64,000 bases of DNA from Chryseobacterium cucumeris (lineage in GTDB: Bacteria; Bacteroidota; Bacteroidia; Flavobacteriales; Weeksellaceae): positions 124,001-188,000 of the forward strand of contig NZ_LUVZ01000023.1 in assembly GCF_001593385.1 (NCBI RefSeq). Reading direction: 5' to 3'. Below are positions 8,113 through 17,846 of this stretch, one piece after another. Below the pieces are notes generated by a model. The model was not told the DNA's origin. It was given only the letters and a program-made list of their open reading frames with translations, and ran no database searches. Every line of letters starts with the position of its first letter. Within the stretch, counting starts at the first letter, position 1. Position numbers and translations under genes: made by a program.

Positions 8113-9753
8113 TTAATCAGTCGTTTTTATATATTCCAAAGCCTTTTCCAATACTTCGTCTTTTCCGTTTTTTATCCCTTCTACACTTGGTTTTATGAAG
8201 ATGTCAGGAATAATTCCGATTCTTTGGGTTTCTCTGCCATCAGGGTAATAAGCACCCAAACCTGTAAACCGTGTATCAAGGTTGGCAATTTTAAACATAA
8301 TCACATCTCCGTTGGCTCCCGAAGTATTACTTCCGATAATTTTCGCTTTCGGATGCTGTTTGAACATCATGGTTGTAGTTTCTGCCTGGCTTTGCGTATT
8401 CTCATCTACTAAAACGATTACATTTCCTTTATAGTATTCAGGATTCTTTCTGCCAGTGACATTTTTTCTGCTGTAAAATTTCCCGAGATAGGTGGTGTCA
8501 GGAAAAGTAAATTGATAATAGATTGAGGGGCTGGGAAGAAGAAGGTAACTTAAGGGAATGATCGTTTGTTTTGGATAATTCCTGAGATCAAAGATAATGG
8601 ATTTTGCGGATTTTAAACTACTGTACATTTCGTCAATATCTTCCTTTTCTATAATTCCCATATTCACATACCCGATTTTCTTTTCATCATCCATAAATTT
8701 CCATTTTTTTGAGACAGGTATTTTTTCGTGAATAATATCCTTAATGAGATACGTTCGGGTTTTTATTTCTATGTTTTGTCCATCCCTTTCAATCTTTATG
8801 GAAATAGAATCATTCTTGCTGAAGAGAAGTTTATCTTTTATTTTACTAACCTTTCCCCATGAGTTGGAAGCGGGTGTGTATTTGGTTAAACTGTTGATCA
8901 CTTGCGGGATGGTTTTTCCTTCAATATCATAAATGACATCTCCCGGATGCAGAGTACTTTTATGTCTGGATCGTGTGTCGTTAACTTTTGTAATCACTAG
9001 TTTTCCTTCAGCATAAGTATATTCTACCGGAACTTTTCTTTGACCATACAAACTAAGTTGAATTTCTTTTGACGAAATATAAGCGTGTGAGTCATCCGTT
9101 TTAGCCACCAGTTCTGCTAATGCTAGGTGAAAATTCTCGTCATTATCAATCATTAGGAATCTGGGAATCATTTCTGTAAGGACATCATTCCAGTTCTGAT
9201 CAGTTTCATATTTATAAGGAAAGAAATATTCTACGTAATTCCAATATCTGAATAGCTCCAGTAAACTAATCGCTGTGGAAGTAAATTTTGATCCATAGGA
9301 TTTTTCATTTCTGAAATATATTTTTCTTCCCCCTTTTCCCACATAGTGATTGTCTCCAAGATTCCTGTTTTTTTCGATATAACGAAGCTTTTGAGATACA
9401 TCATCAGAGAAAATCTGTGAATTGTCCATCCAGCGTAGATCAAAATTTTTAAGGAAATACACCTTCTGATCTTTAACTGAACATTCTTTGCATGGCGGAA
9501 CTTCTCCGAGGCTCTCAATCCATTCAGAATAAAAACTATTGAGAGACTGCTTATCATGAATATTTTCAAGTTCATTGATTTTTTGAAAAAGCTGCTTATC
9601 CCAGTTAAGATTTCCCTTTGCTACACGGGGATGGTAATATTTTAAAAATCCCCAAATCCTGCACAGAGATTCCAGCTTTTGGGTCTCGGTGATTATTTGT
9701 GCGGAAAAGTTTAAACTTAAAAATAAAAATAGGAAAAGTGAGAAGCGTCTCAT
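8113..9753 (-). CDS. S41 family peptidase (C-terminal processing peptidase type)
   Basis: The protein (546 residues) has a signal peptide (ends LNFSAQ). An N-terminal helical domain contains IWGFLKYYHPRV, a PDZ-like segment lies near residues 260-320, and an S41 catalytic domain follows at about 350-530. The likely nucleophile is Ser in ENTQSQAETTTM, with the conserved VILVDE-type strand before it and SGANGDV after it. It probably cleaves proteins in the periplasm or at the surface. The target is unknown. The Lys of the usual Ser-Lys dyad is not obvious to me. It is monocistronic with a good promoter upstream. Confidence 0.85.
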   Translation of the reverse strand: MRRFSLFLFLFLSLNFSAQIITETQKLESLCRIWGFLKYYHPRVAKGNLNWDKQLFQKINELENIHDKQSLNSFYSEWIESLGEVPPCKECSVKDQKVYFLKNFDLRWMDNSQIFSDDVSQKLRYIEKNRNLGDNHYVGKGGRKIYFRNEKSYGSKFTSTAISLLELFRYWNYVEYFFPYKYETDQNWNDVLTEMIPRFLMIDNDENFHLALAELVAKTDDSHAYISSKEIQLSLYGQRKVPVEYTYAEGKLVITKVNDTRSRHKSTLHPGDVIYDIEGKTIPQVINSLTKYTPASNSWGKVSKIKDKLLFSKNDSISIKIERDGQNIEIKTRTYLIKDIIHEKIPVSKKWKFMDDEKKIGYVNMGIIEKEDIDEMYSSLKSAKSIIFDLRNYPKQTIIPLSYLLLPSPSIYYQFTFPDTTYLGKFYSRKNVTGRKNPEYYKGNVIVLVDENTQSQAETTTMMFKQHPKAKIIGSNTSGANGDVIMFKIANLDTRFTGLGAYYPDGRETQRIGIIPDIFIKPSVEGIKNGKDEVLEKALEYIKTTD

Positions 9754-9775
9754 TAAAGGTTGTCGTGTTTTCTCT

Positions 9776-9807
9776 CAAAGATAATCCTTTAATATAACAG
9801 GCGCAAA
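9776..9807 (-). promoter_or_regulatory. Promoter of the S41 peptidase (TTTG-N20-TATCTTTG)
   Basis: Minus-strand TTTG (9804-9807) and TATCTTTG (9776-9783) are 20 bases apart. This is within the usual 17-23 spacing of Bacteroidota housekeeping promoters. The ATG is 22 bases further on. Confidence 0.78.
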
Positions 9808-9961
9808 AGGTTTTCAAAAAATCTTGAATTGATAAAAAATAGATGCCAAGGAATTTCTAAAGTTGATATGATGATGTTTTTGATGAAAAATATTCGGTAG
9901 GGCATCGTCTTATTCCAATATCTTAATAGTAATTTAATAAGAGGCTAAATTTTAAAATGCC

Positions 9962-9969
9962 TAACTTTG
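9962..9969 (+). promoter_or_regulatory. -7 box (TAACTTTG) of the HD hydrolase gene
   Basis: TAACTTTG fits TAnnTTTG, 21 bases before ATG 9991. The frame's formal TTG opening at 9967 lies inside this box and is not the start. Confidence 0.68.
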
Positions 9970-9990
9970 TTTACTAATACTGAAGTTTCA

Positions 9991-11217
9991 ATGCAGAATA
10001 AGCTAAAAATCATCAACGATCCTGTTCACGGGTTTATCAAAATTCCACACGAAATTTTATTTGATATCATTGAGCATCCCTATTTTCAGAGATTAAGAAG
10101 AATCGGGCAGACCGGACTTTTGAATCTGATATTCCCGGGTGCTACCCATACAAGGTTTCACCATGCTCTTGGAGCAATGCATTTGATGTTTACAGCGTTA
10201 GAAACATTGAAGCAGAAAGGAGTGAAAATTTCTGAGGAAGAAGAAAAAGGAGCAATGCTGGCCATTTTGATGCATGATATCGGTCATGGTCCGTTTTCAC
10301 ACGCATTGGAAAGTATGCTGATGGATGACTGGCATCATGAGAATCTTTCTTTGCTGCTCATGAATAAGCTTAATGAAAAATTCCAGGGCCAACTATCCAT
10401 GGCTATTGAAATGTTTCAGGGGAAATATCACAGAAAGTTTTTTAACCAGCTGATCTCTTCCCAACTGGATGTTGACCGTTTGGACTACCTAAAAAGGGAC
10501 AGTTTTTTTACAGGAGTTTCAGAAGGAAATATTAATACCCAGAGAATCATCTCTATGATGAATGTCTGTGAAGAAGGCGAACTGGTGATTGATGCAAAGG
10601 GGATTTATTCCATTGAAAATTTCCTGACAGCCAGAATGTTCATGTACTGGCAGGTGTACTATCATAAAACTTCAGCTTTGGCAGAGTTTCTTTTAGTTAA
10701 AATCCTTGAAAGGGCAAAATATCTGATTTCCCAGGGTGTAAAACTTCCGGCAACAGACAATCTGAAATATTTTTTATACCGTGAAAAGAGCGGTGCCACA
10801 GATGAAGATATAGAAAGATTTACTCAGCTTGATGATAATGATGTAATTCAGGCCATGAAAGAATGGCAGAATTCAGAAGATTTTGTATTGTCATACTGGT
10901 GTAAATGTGTAATTCAGAGAAATTTGCCTAAAACAATTATTTCATCACATCCTTTTGGCCAGGAAATAATTGAGGAAAAAATAAAAAAGAGTAATGAACT
11001 TTTCGGAATCAATAATGGTAATGAATTGGTTCATGAAATTAAAAGAAAATTATTGCCATATCATGCAGAGAAACAACCTATTTATTTACTGCATAAAAAT
11101 GGGAGAAGAACAAGGCTGCATGAGTCGGAAGATCAGCTTTTATCGGGATTAATTGTGAATAAGACGACCCGCTATATCCTTATGTTTCCAAGAGATATAT
11201 CCAAACTGGACTCTTAA
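9991..11217 (+). CDS. HD superfamily phosphohydrolase (dNTPase-like)
   Basis: This is a 408-residue cytoplasmic HD-domain hydrolase of the SAMHD1/dGTPase-like group. The metal motif is complete: THTRFHHALGAMH, then LMHDIGHGPFSHALE, then DVDRLDYLKRDSFFTG. The N-terminal INDPVHGFIKI block is typical of this subfamily. Such enzymes cleave (d)NTPs, but the substrate of this clade is unsettled. It lies directly upstream of lpxD with a 71-base gap carrying a separate lpxD promoter, and this gene order is common in Flavobacteriia. I started at ATG 9991 (MQNKLKIIND), downstream of the -7 box. Confidence 0.88.
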   Translation: MQNKLKIINDPVHGFIKIPHEILFDIIEHPYFQRLRRIGQTGLLNLIFPGATHTRFHHALGAMHLMFTALETLKQKGVKISEEEEKGAMLAILMHDIGHGPFSHALESMLMDDWHHENLSLLLMNKLNEKFQGQLSMAIEMFQGKYHRKFFNQLISSQLDVDRLDYLKRDSFFTGVSEGNINTQRIISMMNVCEEGELVIDAKGIYSIENFLTARMFMYWQVYYHKTSALAEFLLVKILERAKYLISQGVKLPATDNLKYFLYREKSGATDEDIERFTQLDDNDVIQAMKEWQNSEDFVLSYWCKCVIQRNLPKTIISSHPFGQEIIEEKIKKSNELFGINNGNELVHEIKRKLLPYHAEKQPIYLLHKNGRRTRLHESEDQLLSGLIVNKTTRYILMFPRDISKLDS

Positions 11218-11253
11218 AGAATATTAAAATTTACGATCTGAAACTAAAACATG

Positions 11254-11282
11254 TTTGCAAATTATAGAATTTCTTATCTTTG
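11254..11282 (+). promoter_or_regulatory. Promoter of lpxD (TTTG-N17-TATCTTTG), nearly leaderless
   Basis: TTTG (11254-11257) and TATCTTTG (11275-11282) have an ideal 17-base spacing. The ATG begins at 11289, only six bases after the box. The transcript should therefore start at or within a few bases of the start codon. Confidence 0.82.
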
Positions 11283-11288
11283 CAGAAT

Positions 11289-12320
11289 ATGGAATTTACA
11301 GCTTCGCAAATTGCAAGTTTTATTGACGGTAAAATAATAGGTGACGAGAATGCACTTATTACAGGAGTTTCACCAATTGAAAATGGGGAATCAGGACATC
11401 TTTCTTTTATAGCACAAGATCGATTTTCTCATTTTTTGGATAGCTCAAAATGCTCTGTTATCATCGTTTCGGAAAAACTTCTGGAGAAAAATCATTATAA
11501 CCCTACCTTAATCGTTGTAAAAGATGCCTATCTTTCTTTTCAGATTCTGATGAATTTATATCAGGAAATGCAGGGAAGAAAAGAAGGTATTGAAAACGGT
11601 TCGTCTATTCATGATACTGCTGTCATAGGAGATAAAGCGTATATCGGAGCATTTACCTATGTTTCCGAGAAAGCTAAGATCGGGGAAGGATCACAAATCT
11701 ATCCACATGTATATATAGGAAAAGGTGTAAAAATTGGTAAAAACTGTAAAATAGACAGTGGTGCCAGAATTTATGACTACTGTATTATTGGAGATAACTG
11801 CGTGATTCATTCCAATACGGTAATCGGAGGTGACGGTTTTGGTTTCCAGCCAACAGCTGACGGCTTCAAAAAAATACCACAGCTTGGAAATGTGATTATT
11901 GAAGACGATGTAGAAATTGGTTCAAACTGTAGTATCGACAGAGCTACAATAGGCTCTACAATAATAGGAAAAGGAACTAAGATTGATAACCTGATTCAGA
12001 TTGCCCACAACGTGAAAATTGGTCAGAACAACGTAATTGCTGCACAGGCAGGAATTGCAGGTTCCACTACTATCGGAGACTGGAATCAGATTGGTGGCCA
12101 GGTAGGTGTCGTAGGACATATCAAAATAGGAAACCAGGTGAAAATTCAGGCTCAGAGTGGCGTGAATTCCAGTGTTAATGACAGAGAAACTTTGTACGGT
12201 TCACCAGCAATCAGTTACAATGACTATTTAAGGAGTTATGTTCATTTCAGGAACTTGCCTGGAATAGTAAATAGAATAAATAATCTTGAGAATAACTCAA
12301 AAGATAATACTAATGAGTGA
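11289..12320 (+). CDS. lpxD: UDP-3-O-(3-hydroxyacyl)glucosamine N-acyltransferase LpxD
   Basis: LpxD adds the N-linked 3-hydroxyacyl chain in lipid A synthesis. The 343 residues comprise an N-terminal uridine-binding domain (to about residue 100) and a left-handed beta-helix of hexapeptide repeats. The family motifs [23 protein letters not shown] and [10 protein letters not shown] (catalytic His) are all present, and a short C-terminal helix follows. The start is ATG 11289. The TTG at 11280 overlaps the -7 box. The 3' end overlaps lpxC/fabZ by eight bases, so translation is probably coupled. Confidence 0.96.
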   Translation: MEFTASQIASFIDGKIIGDENALITGVSPIENGESGHLSFIAQDRFSHFLDSSKCSVIIVSEKLLEKNHYNPTLIVVKDAYLSFQILMNLYQEMQGRKEGIENGSSIHDTAVIGDKAYIGAFTYVSEKAKIGEGSQIYPHVYIGKGVKIGKNCKIDSGARIYDYCIIGDNCVIHSNTVIGGDGFGFQPTADGFKKIPQLGNVIIEDDVEIGSNCSIDRATIGSTIIGKGTKIDNLIQIAHNVKIGQNNVIAAQAGIAGSTTIGDWNQIGGQVGVVGHIKIGNQVKIQAQSGVNSSVNDRETLYGSPAISYNDYLRSYVHFRNLPGIVNRINNLENNSKDNTNE

Positions 12321-13710
12321 TATGCAAAAAACACTTCAGCAAGAGGTAACTCTTTCTGGAATTGGCCTTCATACTGGTAAAGAAGTAAAACTTACCATTA
12401 AACCTGCTAAAGAAAATACAGGTTTTGTATTTGTAAGAACAGACTTGGAGGGACATCCTCAGGTAGAAGCTGATGTAAATTATGTTGTAGCAACTGAAAG
12501 AGGAACTACATTAGAAAAGTTAGGGGTAAAAATTACCACTTGCGAACATCTTTTAGCAGCCCTTGTTGGTTGTGATATTGATAACGCAATTTTAGAAATG
12601 GACGCTTCAGAACCTCCTATTTTGGATGGGTCTTCAAAATATTTTGTGGAAGCCATCGAAAGTGTAGGAGTCGCAGAACAAACGGTTGCAAGAGAATATC
12701 TTGTGGTAAAAGAAGTTCTTACGTACAGTGACCCGGCTACAGGTTCGGAAATCACCATCATTCCTTCAGATACTTACGAAGTAACTACTATGGTAGATTT
12801 TGGGACTAAAGTATTAGGTACTCAGAATGCTACTCTTAAAAATATTTCAGAATTTAAAGACGAAATCTCATCAGCAAGAACATTCAGCTTCCTGCATGAA
12901 TTGGAAATGCTTTTAGATCATGGTTTGATCAAAGGTGGAGATATTTCCAATGCTATTGTATATGTAGATAAAGATCTTACTCCTGATACCACAGAAAAAT
13001 TAAAGAAAGCCTTTGGAAAAGATAATGTATCGATCAGACCAAACGGTATTCTGGACAATCTTAATTTAAACTATCCTAACGAAGCAGCGAGACACAAATT
13101 ACTGGATGTAATCGGTGACCTTGCTTTGGCAGGTGTAAAAATAAAAGGTAAAGTTATTGCTAACAAACCGGGACACTTTGTGAATACTCAGTTTGCGAAA
13201 AAACTAAACCGCCAGTGGAAATTGCAGAAAAAGAAAAACGTTCCTGATTTTGACCTGACAAAAGAACCGGTATTCGATATCAACGGAATTATGAAGCTTA
13301 TGCCTCACAGACCTCCGTTCTTATTAATTGACAAAGTTCTTGAACTTTCGGACTCTCATGTAGTAGGGTTGAAAAATGTAACAATGAACGAACCTTTCTT
13401 CGTTGGACACTTCCCTAAAGAGCCTGTAATGCCTGGAGTTCTTCAGGTAGAAGCATTGGCACAGACAGGAGGAATTCTTGTATTGGCCAGCGTTCCGGAT
13501 CCTGAAAACTATTCTACGTATTTCATCAAAATTGATAAGGTGAAATTCAAAAGAAAAGTAATTCCGGGAGATACGCTTATATTCAAAATTGAATTGATAG
13601 AGCCTATCAGAAGAGGAATTGTTCATATGCAGGGGTATGGATATGTAGGAGACACTGTAGCAGTAGAAGCAGAGCTTATGGCTCAAGTTGCAAAAAATAA
13701 AGTTGATTAA
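12313..13710 (+). CDS. lpxC/fabZ: Bifunctional LpxC deacetylase / FabZ dehydratase
   Basis: Two enzymes are fused, as usual in Bacteroidota. Residues 1 to about 310 are LpxC, the zinc deacetylase that commits UDP-acyl-GlcNAc to lipid A. It has [26 protein letters not shown] and [11 protein letters not shown]. Residues from about 320 to 465 are FabZ, the 3-hydroxyacyl-ACP dehydratase of fatty acid synthesis, with [14 protein letters not shown] and catalytic [11 protein letters not shown] and EALAQ. The fusion ties the lipid A and fatty acid branches together. ATG 12313 overlaps the lpxD end. ATG 12322 is a possible alternative start. lpxA begins at the next base after the stop. Confidence 0.97.
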   Translation: MSDMQKTLQQEVTLSGIGLHTGKEVKLTIKPAKENTGFVFVRTDLEGHPQVEADVNYVVATERGTTLEKLGVKITTCEHLLAALVGCDIDNAILEMDASEPPILDGSSKYFVEAIESVGVAEQTVAREYLVVKEVLTYSDPATGSEITIIPSDTYEVTTMVDFGTKVLGTQNATLKNISEFKDEISSARTFSFLHELEMLLDHGLIKGGDISNAIVYVDKDLTPDTTEKLKKAFGKDNVSIRPNGILDNLNLNYPNEAARHKLLDVIGDLALAGVKIKGKVIANKPGHFVNTQFAKKLNRQWKLQKKKNVPDFDLTKEPVFDINGIMKLMPHRPPFLLIDKVLELSDSHVVGLKNVTMNEPFFVGHFPKEPVMPGVLQVEALAQTGGILVLASVPDPENYSTYFIKIDKVKFKRKVIPGDTLIFKIELIEPIRRGIVHMQGYGYVGDTVAVEAELMAQVAKNKVD

Positions 13711-14505
13711 ATGATTCATCAATTAGCAGCCGTAGATAAACGTGCGAAAATCAGCAAAAATGTAATCGTAGAACCTTTCACTACCATTGCAGGGGACGTA
13801 GAAATCGGAGAAGGAACATGGATTGGTCCTAATGTAACCATCATGGATGGAGCAAGAATAGGGAAGAATTGTAGGATTTTCCCTGGGACTGTAATCTCTG
13901 CAATTCCCCAGGATCTGAAATTTGATGGTGAAGATACCCAGGTAATTATCGGTGACGAAACGACAATCAGAGAGTGTGTTACCGTAAACAGAGGGACAAA
14001 GGCTTTAGGATATACTAAAATAGGTGCTCACTGTCTTATTATGGCGACTTCACACATTGCACATGATTGTGTTATCGGAGATCACGTTATCATCGTAAAC
14101 GGTTGTGGTATTGCAGGACACGTCGAGATTGGTGATTATACAGTAATGGGAGGTTTATCAGCGGTTCACCAATTCGGTAAAATCGGAAAACATGTAATGA
14201 TTTCCGGAGGTACTTTGGTAAGAAAAGATATTCCACCTTACGTAAAAGTAGCAAGAGAACCTATGTCTTATGCTGGTATTAATTCTGTTGGTTTAAGAAG
14301 AAGAGGATTTACGAATGAAAAGATCTTTGAAATTCAGAAGATCTACAGAGCAATCTTCCAAATGAAGATGAACGTTTCCCAGGCTATTTCCCATATTGAA
14401 AAAGAAATGCTTCCAACGGCTGAAAGAGATGAAATCTTACAATTTATTCAAAATTCACCAAGAGGTATCGTAAAAGGATACGGAACCGGTAAAGAGAGTA
14501 ATTAA
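13711..14505 (+). CDS. lpxA: Acyl-ACP--UDP-N-acetylglucosamine O-acyltransferase LpxA
   Basis: LpxA performs the first step of lipid A synthesis, moving a 3-hydroxyacyl chain from ACP to UDP-GlcNAc. The 264 residues show the left-handed beta-helix of hexapeptides (VIVEPFTTIAGDVEIG onward). They also show the catalytic His region (ATSHIAHDCVIGDH), the HQFGKIGKHVMISGG loop and the C-terminal helical domain. The start ATG follows the lpxC/fabZ stop with no gap, so it is in the same operon. Confidence 0.97.
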   Translation: MIHQLAAVDKRAKISKNVIVEPFTTIAGDVEIGEGTWIGPNVTIMDGARIGKNCRIFPGTVISAIPQDLKFDGEDTQVIIGDETTIRECVTVNRGTKALGYTKIGAHCLIMATSHIAHDCVIGDHVIIVNGCGIAGHVEIGDYTVMGGLSAVHQFGKIGKHVMISGGTLVRKDIPPYVKVAREPMSYAGINSVGLRRRGFTNEKIFEIQKIYRAIFQMKMNVSQAISHIEKEMLPTAERDEILQFIQNSPRGIVKGYGTGKESN

Positions 14506-14589
14506 GAGAAATGCTAAAAAGCAAATTCGCAAATCTGCCTGTTTGCTTGCCGGCCAATACAATTTAAGTAAAAAAGATAATATATATTA

Positions 14590-15156
14590 ATGGCAACAAG
14601 TAACGATATCAGAAAAGGGCTATGCATCGAATATAGCAATGATATTTATAAAGTAATTGAATTCCTTCACGTAAAACCGGGAAAAGGACCTGCTTTCGTA
14701 AGAACAAAATTAAAGTCAGTGACGAACGGTAAAGTAATTGATAATACTTTCTCTGCAGGACACAAAATTGATGAAGTAAAAGTAATCACCAGAAAATTCC
14801 AGTATCTGTATGATGATGAGAACGGATTCCACTTCATGAACAATGATGATTTCTCTCAGTTATACATCAACAAAGAAATGATTGAGAACTCTCAGTTTAT
14901 GAAAGCGGGTGAAGAAGTGACTATCATTTTGAAAGAAGCTGATGAAACTCCACTTTCTGCTGAACTTCCGCAATCAGTATACCTTGATGTTATCGAAGCT
15001 GATCCGGGAGTAAAAGGAAACACTGCAACCAATGCTCTTAAAAACGCAATCGTTGAAACAGGAGCAAGAGTAATGGTTCCTTTGTTCATTGAACCGGGAG
15101 ACAGAATTAAAGTAAGCACTGAAGACGGAAGCTACTTAGAAAGAGTAAAAGAATAA
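14590..15156 (+). CDS. efp: Elongation factor P
   Basis: EF-P enters the ribosomal E site and relieves stalling at polyproline stretches. The 188-residue protein has three OB-like domains. The tip loop is HVKPGKGPAF with Lys32 at the position that is modified in many species. The C-terminal block FIEPGDRIKVSTEDGSYLERV is typical. It lies 84 bases after lpxA, without a visible promoter of its own, and inside the lipid A gene cluster. Confidence 0.97.
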   Translation: MATSNDIRKGLCIEYSNDIYKVIEFLHVKPGKGPAFVRTKLKSVTNGKVIDNTFSAGHKIDEVKVITRKFQYLYDDENGFHFMNNDDFSQLYINKEMIENSQFMKAGEEVTIILKEADETPLSAELPQSVYLDVIEADPGVKGNTATNALKNAIVETGARVMVPLFIEPGDRIKVSTEDGSYLERVKE

Positions 15157-15169
15157 ATAAAATTTACAT

Positions 15170-15206
15170 AAATTCGGTTTGCATCAGCATTCCGAATTTT
15201 GTTTTA
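15170..15206 (+). terminator. Terminator-like hairpin between efp and the lpxD paralogue
   Basis: An 8-bp stem (AAATTCGG 15170-15177 with CCGAATTT 15192-15199) has a 14-base loop and a T-rich tail. It may partly end transcription after efp or act as an attenuator, since no promoter is visible before the next gene. Confidence 0.6.
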
Positions 15207-15223
15207 TAAGAAAATCTATTGTT

Positions 15224-16126
15224 ATGAGATTCCATTCTCCGCAAAAGCTTAAAACGATTGCAGATTTAATAGGCTCAGCATTTGTAGGGCCGGAAGATTT
15301 TGAAGTATTGGGAACTAACGAAATTCACATGGTAAAACCAGGTGATATCGTTTTTGTGAATCACCCTAAATATTATGACAAAGCATTAAACTCTGCAGCC
15401 ACTATTATTTTAATTGATAAAGAAGTAGATTGCCCGGAAGGTAAAGCACTTTTGGTTTCTGATGATCCTTTCAGAGACTTTAATAAAATCAATACCCATT
15501 TTACCAGAATCTATAATTTCACAGAAGAACTTCACGATGTTGAAATAGGAGAGGGAACAAAAATCCATTCTTCGGCAGTAATCGGGAACAACGTGAAGAT
15601 CGGGAAAAATACCTTAATCTTTCCTAATGTTGTCATTGGTGACCGTACGGAAATCGGAGATAACGTCATCATCCAGTCTAACACCGTTTTAGGGGGTGAT
15701 GCATTTTATTACAGAAAATTAAATGGAAACTTTGACCGTTTGATCTCTGTTGGAAATGTTGTTATTGAAAACAATGTGGAGATCGGAAACGGATGTACCA
15801 TTGACAGAGGAGTTACAGACTCTACCATTATTGGAGAAGGTTCCGTTTTGGATAACCAGATTCAGATCGGACATGATACCGTTATCGGAAAAAAATGTCT
15901 GATTGCTTCTCAGGTAGGAATTGCCGGATGCTGTATCATCGGAGATGAGGTGACATTATGGGGACAGGTTGGAATTGCTTCCGGTAACAAAATTGAGTCG
16001 GGATCTGTACTTTTGGGAAAAACCGGTGTCAACAGAGATCTTGAAAAAGGAACCTATATCGGGATGTTTGCAGAAGATTTTAAAACTTATCTTAAAAAAG
16101 AAGTAAAACTGAGAAATCTCAAATAA
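15224..16126 (+). CDS. LpxD-like acyltransferase paralogue
   Basis: This second LpxD-type protein has 300 residues. It has the uridine-binding-like N-terminal domain ([19 protein letters not shown]) and a hexapeptide beta-helix. The helix carries [32 protein letters not shown] and [15 protein letters not shown], so the His equivalent to the LpxD catalytic one is kept. The LpxD block GGDGFGF is changed to GGDAFYY, which may alter the acyl pocket or substrate. It could N-acylate another UDP-sugar, or a second lipid A precursor. ATG 15224 is preferred because the frame extension to 15179 runs through the hairpin. Confidence 0.82.
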   Translation: MRFHSPQKLKTIADLIGSAFVGPEDFEVLGTNEIHMVKPGDIVFVNHPKYYDKALNSAATIILIDKEVDCPEGKALLVSDDPFRDFNKINTHFTRIYNFTEELHDVEIGEGTKIHSSAVIGNNVKIGKNTLIFPNVVIGDRTEIGDNVIIQSNTVLGGDAFYYRKLNGNFDRLISVGNVVIENNVEIGNGCTIDRGVTDSTIIGEGSVLDNQIQIGHDTVIGKKCLIASQVGIAGCCIIGDEVTLWGQVGIASGNKIESGSVLLGKTGVNRDLEKGTYIGMFAEDFKTYLKKEVKLRNLK

Positions 16127-16166
16127 ACAATTCCAAAGGTTTTATCCAAAATCAAAGAAATTTGAG

Positions 16167-16174
16167 TAAATTTG
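16167..16174 (+). promoter_or_regulatory. -7 box (TAAATTTG) of sucD
   Basis: TAAATTTG fits TAnnTTTG and lies 42 bases before ATG 16217. sucD can therefore be expressed independently of the lipid A operon. Confidence 0.66.
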
Positions 16175-16216
16175 TGAGCATTAATAAAATAATAAATAAA
16201 TTAAAACAACAATAAA

Positions 16217-17089
16217 ATGTCAATTTTAGTAAACAAAGATTCTAAAGTAATTGTACAAGGATTTACAGGGAACGAAGGAACTTTCCACGCTGGTCAGATG
16301 ATTGAATACGGAACAAACGTAGTAGGTGGTGTTACTCCAGGAAAAGGAGGTAGCGAGCATTTAGGAAAGCCGGTATTTAACACTGTAGCTGATGCTGTTG
16401 AAAAAGCAGGAGCAAACGTAAGTATCATTTTCGTACCACCGGCATTCGCAGCAGACGCTATCATGGAAGCTGCTGAAGCAGGAATCAAAGTAATTGTATG
16501 TATTACTGAAGGTATTCCTGTAGCTGATATGGTAAAAGTAAAATCTTACATCGCTGACAGAGACTGCAGATTAATCGGACCAAACTGCCCTGGAATCATT
16601 ACTTCTGAAGAAGCTAAAATTGGTATTATGCCAGGTTTCGTTTTCAAAAAAGGAAAAGTAGGTATCGTTTCAAAATCAGGAACTCTTACTTACGAAGCTG
16701 CTGACCAGGTAGTAAGAGCAGGTTACGGTATCTCTACTGCAATCGGTATCGGTGGTGATCCAATCATCGGAACAACTACAAGAGAAGCTTTAGAACTTTT
16801 CATCAACGATCCTGAAACTGAAGCTGTTGTAATGATCGGTGAAATCGGTGGAGGTCTTGAAGCTGAAGCTGCAAGATGGTACAAAGCTAGCGGATCTACT
16901 AAACCGGTTGTAGGTTTCATCGCTGGACAGACTGCTCCAAAAGGAAGAACAATGGGACACGCAGGTGCTATCGTAGGTGGTGCTGAAGATACAGCTCAGG
17001 CTAAAATGGAAATCATGAGAGAAAACGGTATCAACGTTGTTGATTCTCCTGCTGATATTGGTGCTACTGTAGCTAAGATTCTAGGATAA
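16217..17089 (+). CDS. sucD: Succinate--CoA ligase, alpha subunit
   Basis: SucD with SucC converts succinyl-CoA to succinate with formation of ATP or GTP in the TCA cycle. The 290-residue length is standard. The CoA-binding Rossmann region ([20 protein letters not shown]) and the phospho-His motif GHAGAIVGG (near residue 248) are present. sucC is not adjacent. In Flavobacteriia the two genes are often unlinked. Codon use is strongly biased, as expected for a highly expressed gene. Confidence 0.97.
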   Translation: MSILVNKDSKVIVQGFTGNEGTFHAGQMIEYGTNVVGGVTPGKGGSEHLGKPVFNTVADAVEKAGANVSIIFVPPAFAADAIMEAAEAGIKVIVCITEGIPVADMVKVKSYIADRDCRLIGPNCPGIITSEEAKIGIMPGFVFKKGKVGIVSKSGTLTYEAADQVVRAGYGISTAIGIGGDPIIGTTTREALELFINDPETEAVVMIGEIGGGLEAEAARWYKASGSTKPVVGFIAGQTAPKGRTMGHAGAIVGGAEDTAQAKMEIMRENGINVVDSPADIGATVAKILG

Positions 17090-17104
17090 TATAAAACCCA
17101 ACAT

Positions 17105-17776
17105 ATGAAAAAACTTTTATTAGCCTCAGCTTTAACTCTTTCGGCTTTTTCCTTTGCACAGGTGCAATGGAAAAATACAAGATTTGGAGTGACAGGAGGT
17201 TTAAACTACTCCAGAGTATCTAACGCCCACAACCCTTCAGGCCCAAGATATACTTTCCAAGCTGGAGCTTTGGCATTGATTCCCGTAGGAAAGGCAAACC
17301 AATTCTTTATTCAACCTGAAGTACTGTACTATGGTGCAGGAGAAACAGGAAAAGATAAAGATGCTAAAGGAGTAAGCGGTTATGACGCTTTATATGCTAA
17401 TAACTACCTGAGTGTGCCTCTTTATTTCAAAGGATATTTTTCTGAAGCAGAATCAGAATTCTTTGGATTAATAGGCCCTAGATTTAATTTCTTGCTGAAC
17501 CAGAACGTAAAAGACGCTCCTGTAAGCAGACCTTATTATGACCCGGATGTTACCGATCCTAACCAGCCTGCAGGCGTAAATGGTAAGGCGAAGAGCTTTA
17601 ACTGGGGACTTGGACTGGGAGTAGGATATAGCTACAAAAGACAACTTGAAGTAGCATTAAAATACGACTTAGGTCTAAGTGATACCTATCCTGGTCTCGC
17701 TAAAGAAACTAAGGGTACTGATAAGAAAAAATCAGAACAGGTAATTGCTCTTACTTTAAGCTATATATTCAAATAG
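17105..17776 (+). CDS. Outer-membrane beta-barrel protein (PorT-like fold)
   Basis: This 223-residue protein has a signal peptide (ends FSFAQ) and alternating beta-strands. It starts WKNTRFGVTGGLNYS and ends with an aromatic-terminated strand ALTLSYIFK, typical of small eight-stranded outer-membrane barrels of the OMP_b-brl/PorT type. The function is unknown. It follows sucD by 15 bases and shares its transcript up to the terminator. Confidence 0.82.
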   Translation: MKKLLLASALTLSAFSFAQVQWKNTRFGVTGGLNYSRVSNAHNPSGPRYTFQAGALALIPVGKANQFFIQPEVLYYGAGETGKDKDAKGVSGYDALYANNYLSVPLYFKGYFSEAESEFFGLIGPRFNFLLNQNVKDAPVSRPYYDPDVTDPNQPAGVNGKAKSFNWGLGLGVGYSYKRQLEVALKYDLGLSDTYPGLAKETKGTDKKKSEQVIALTLSYIFK

Positions 17777-17791
17777 AATATTTCAGAATAT

Positions 17792-17827
17792 AAAAAATCC
17801 CGGAAACTCAGTTTCCGGGATTTTTTT
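17792..17827. terminator. Bidirectional terminator between the barrel gene and the ABC permease
   Basis: A stem of about 16 bp (17792-17807 with 17811-17826, core TCCCGGAAAC/GTTTCCGGGA) is flanked by A and T runs. Confidence 0.9.
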
Positions 17828-17846
17828 ATTGATAGGCTTTTACTTC

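Noticed and set aside
11280..11288. TTG start of lpxD at 11280 and similar TTG starts at 9967 and 23276
   Set aside because: These lie inside a -7 box or a terminator. Downstream ATGs give normal N termini.
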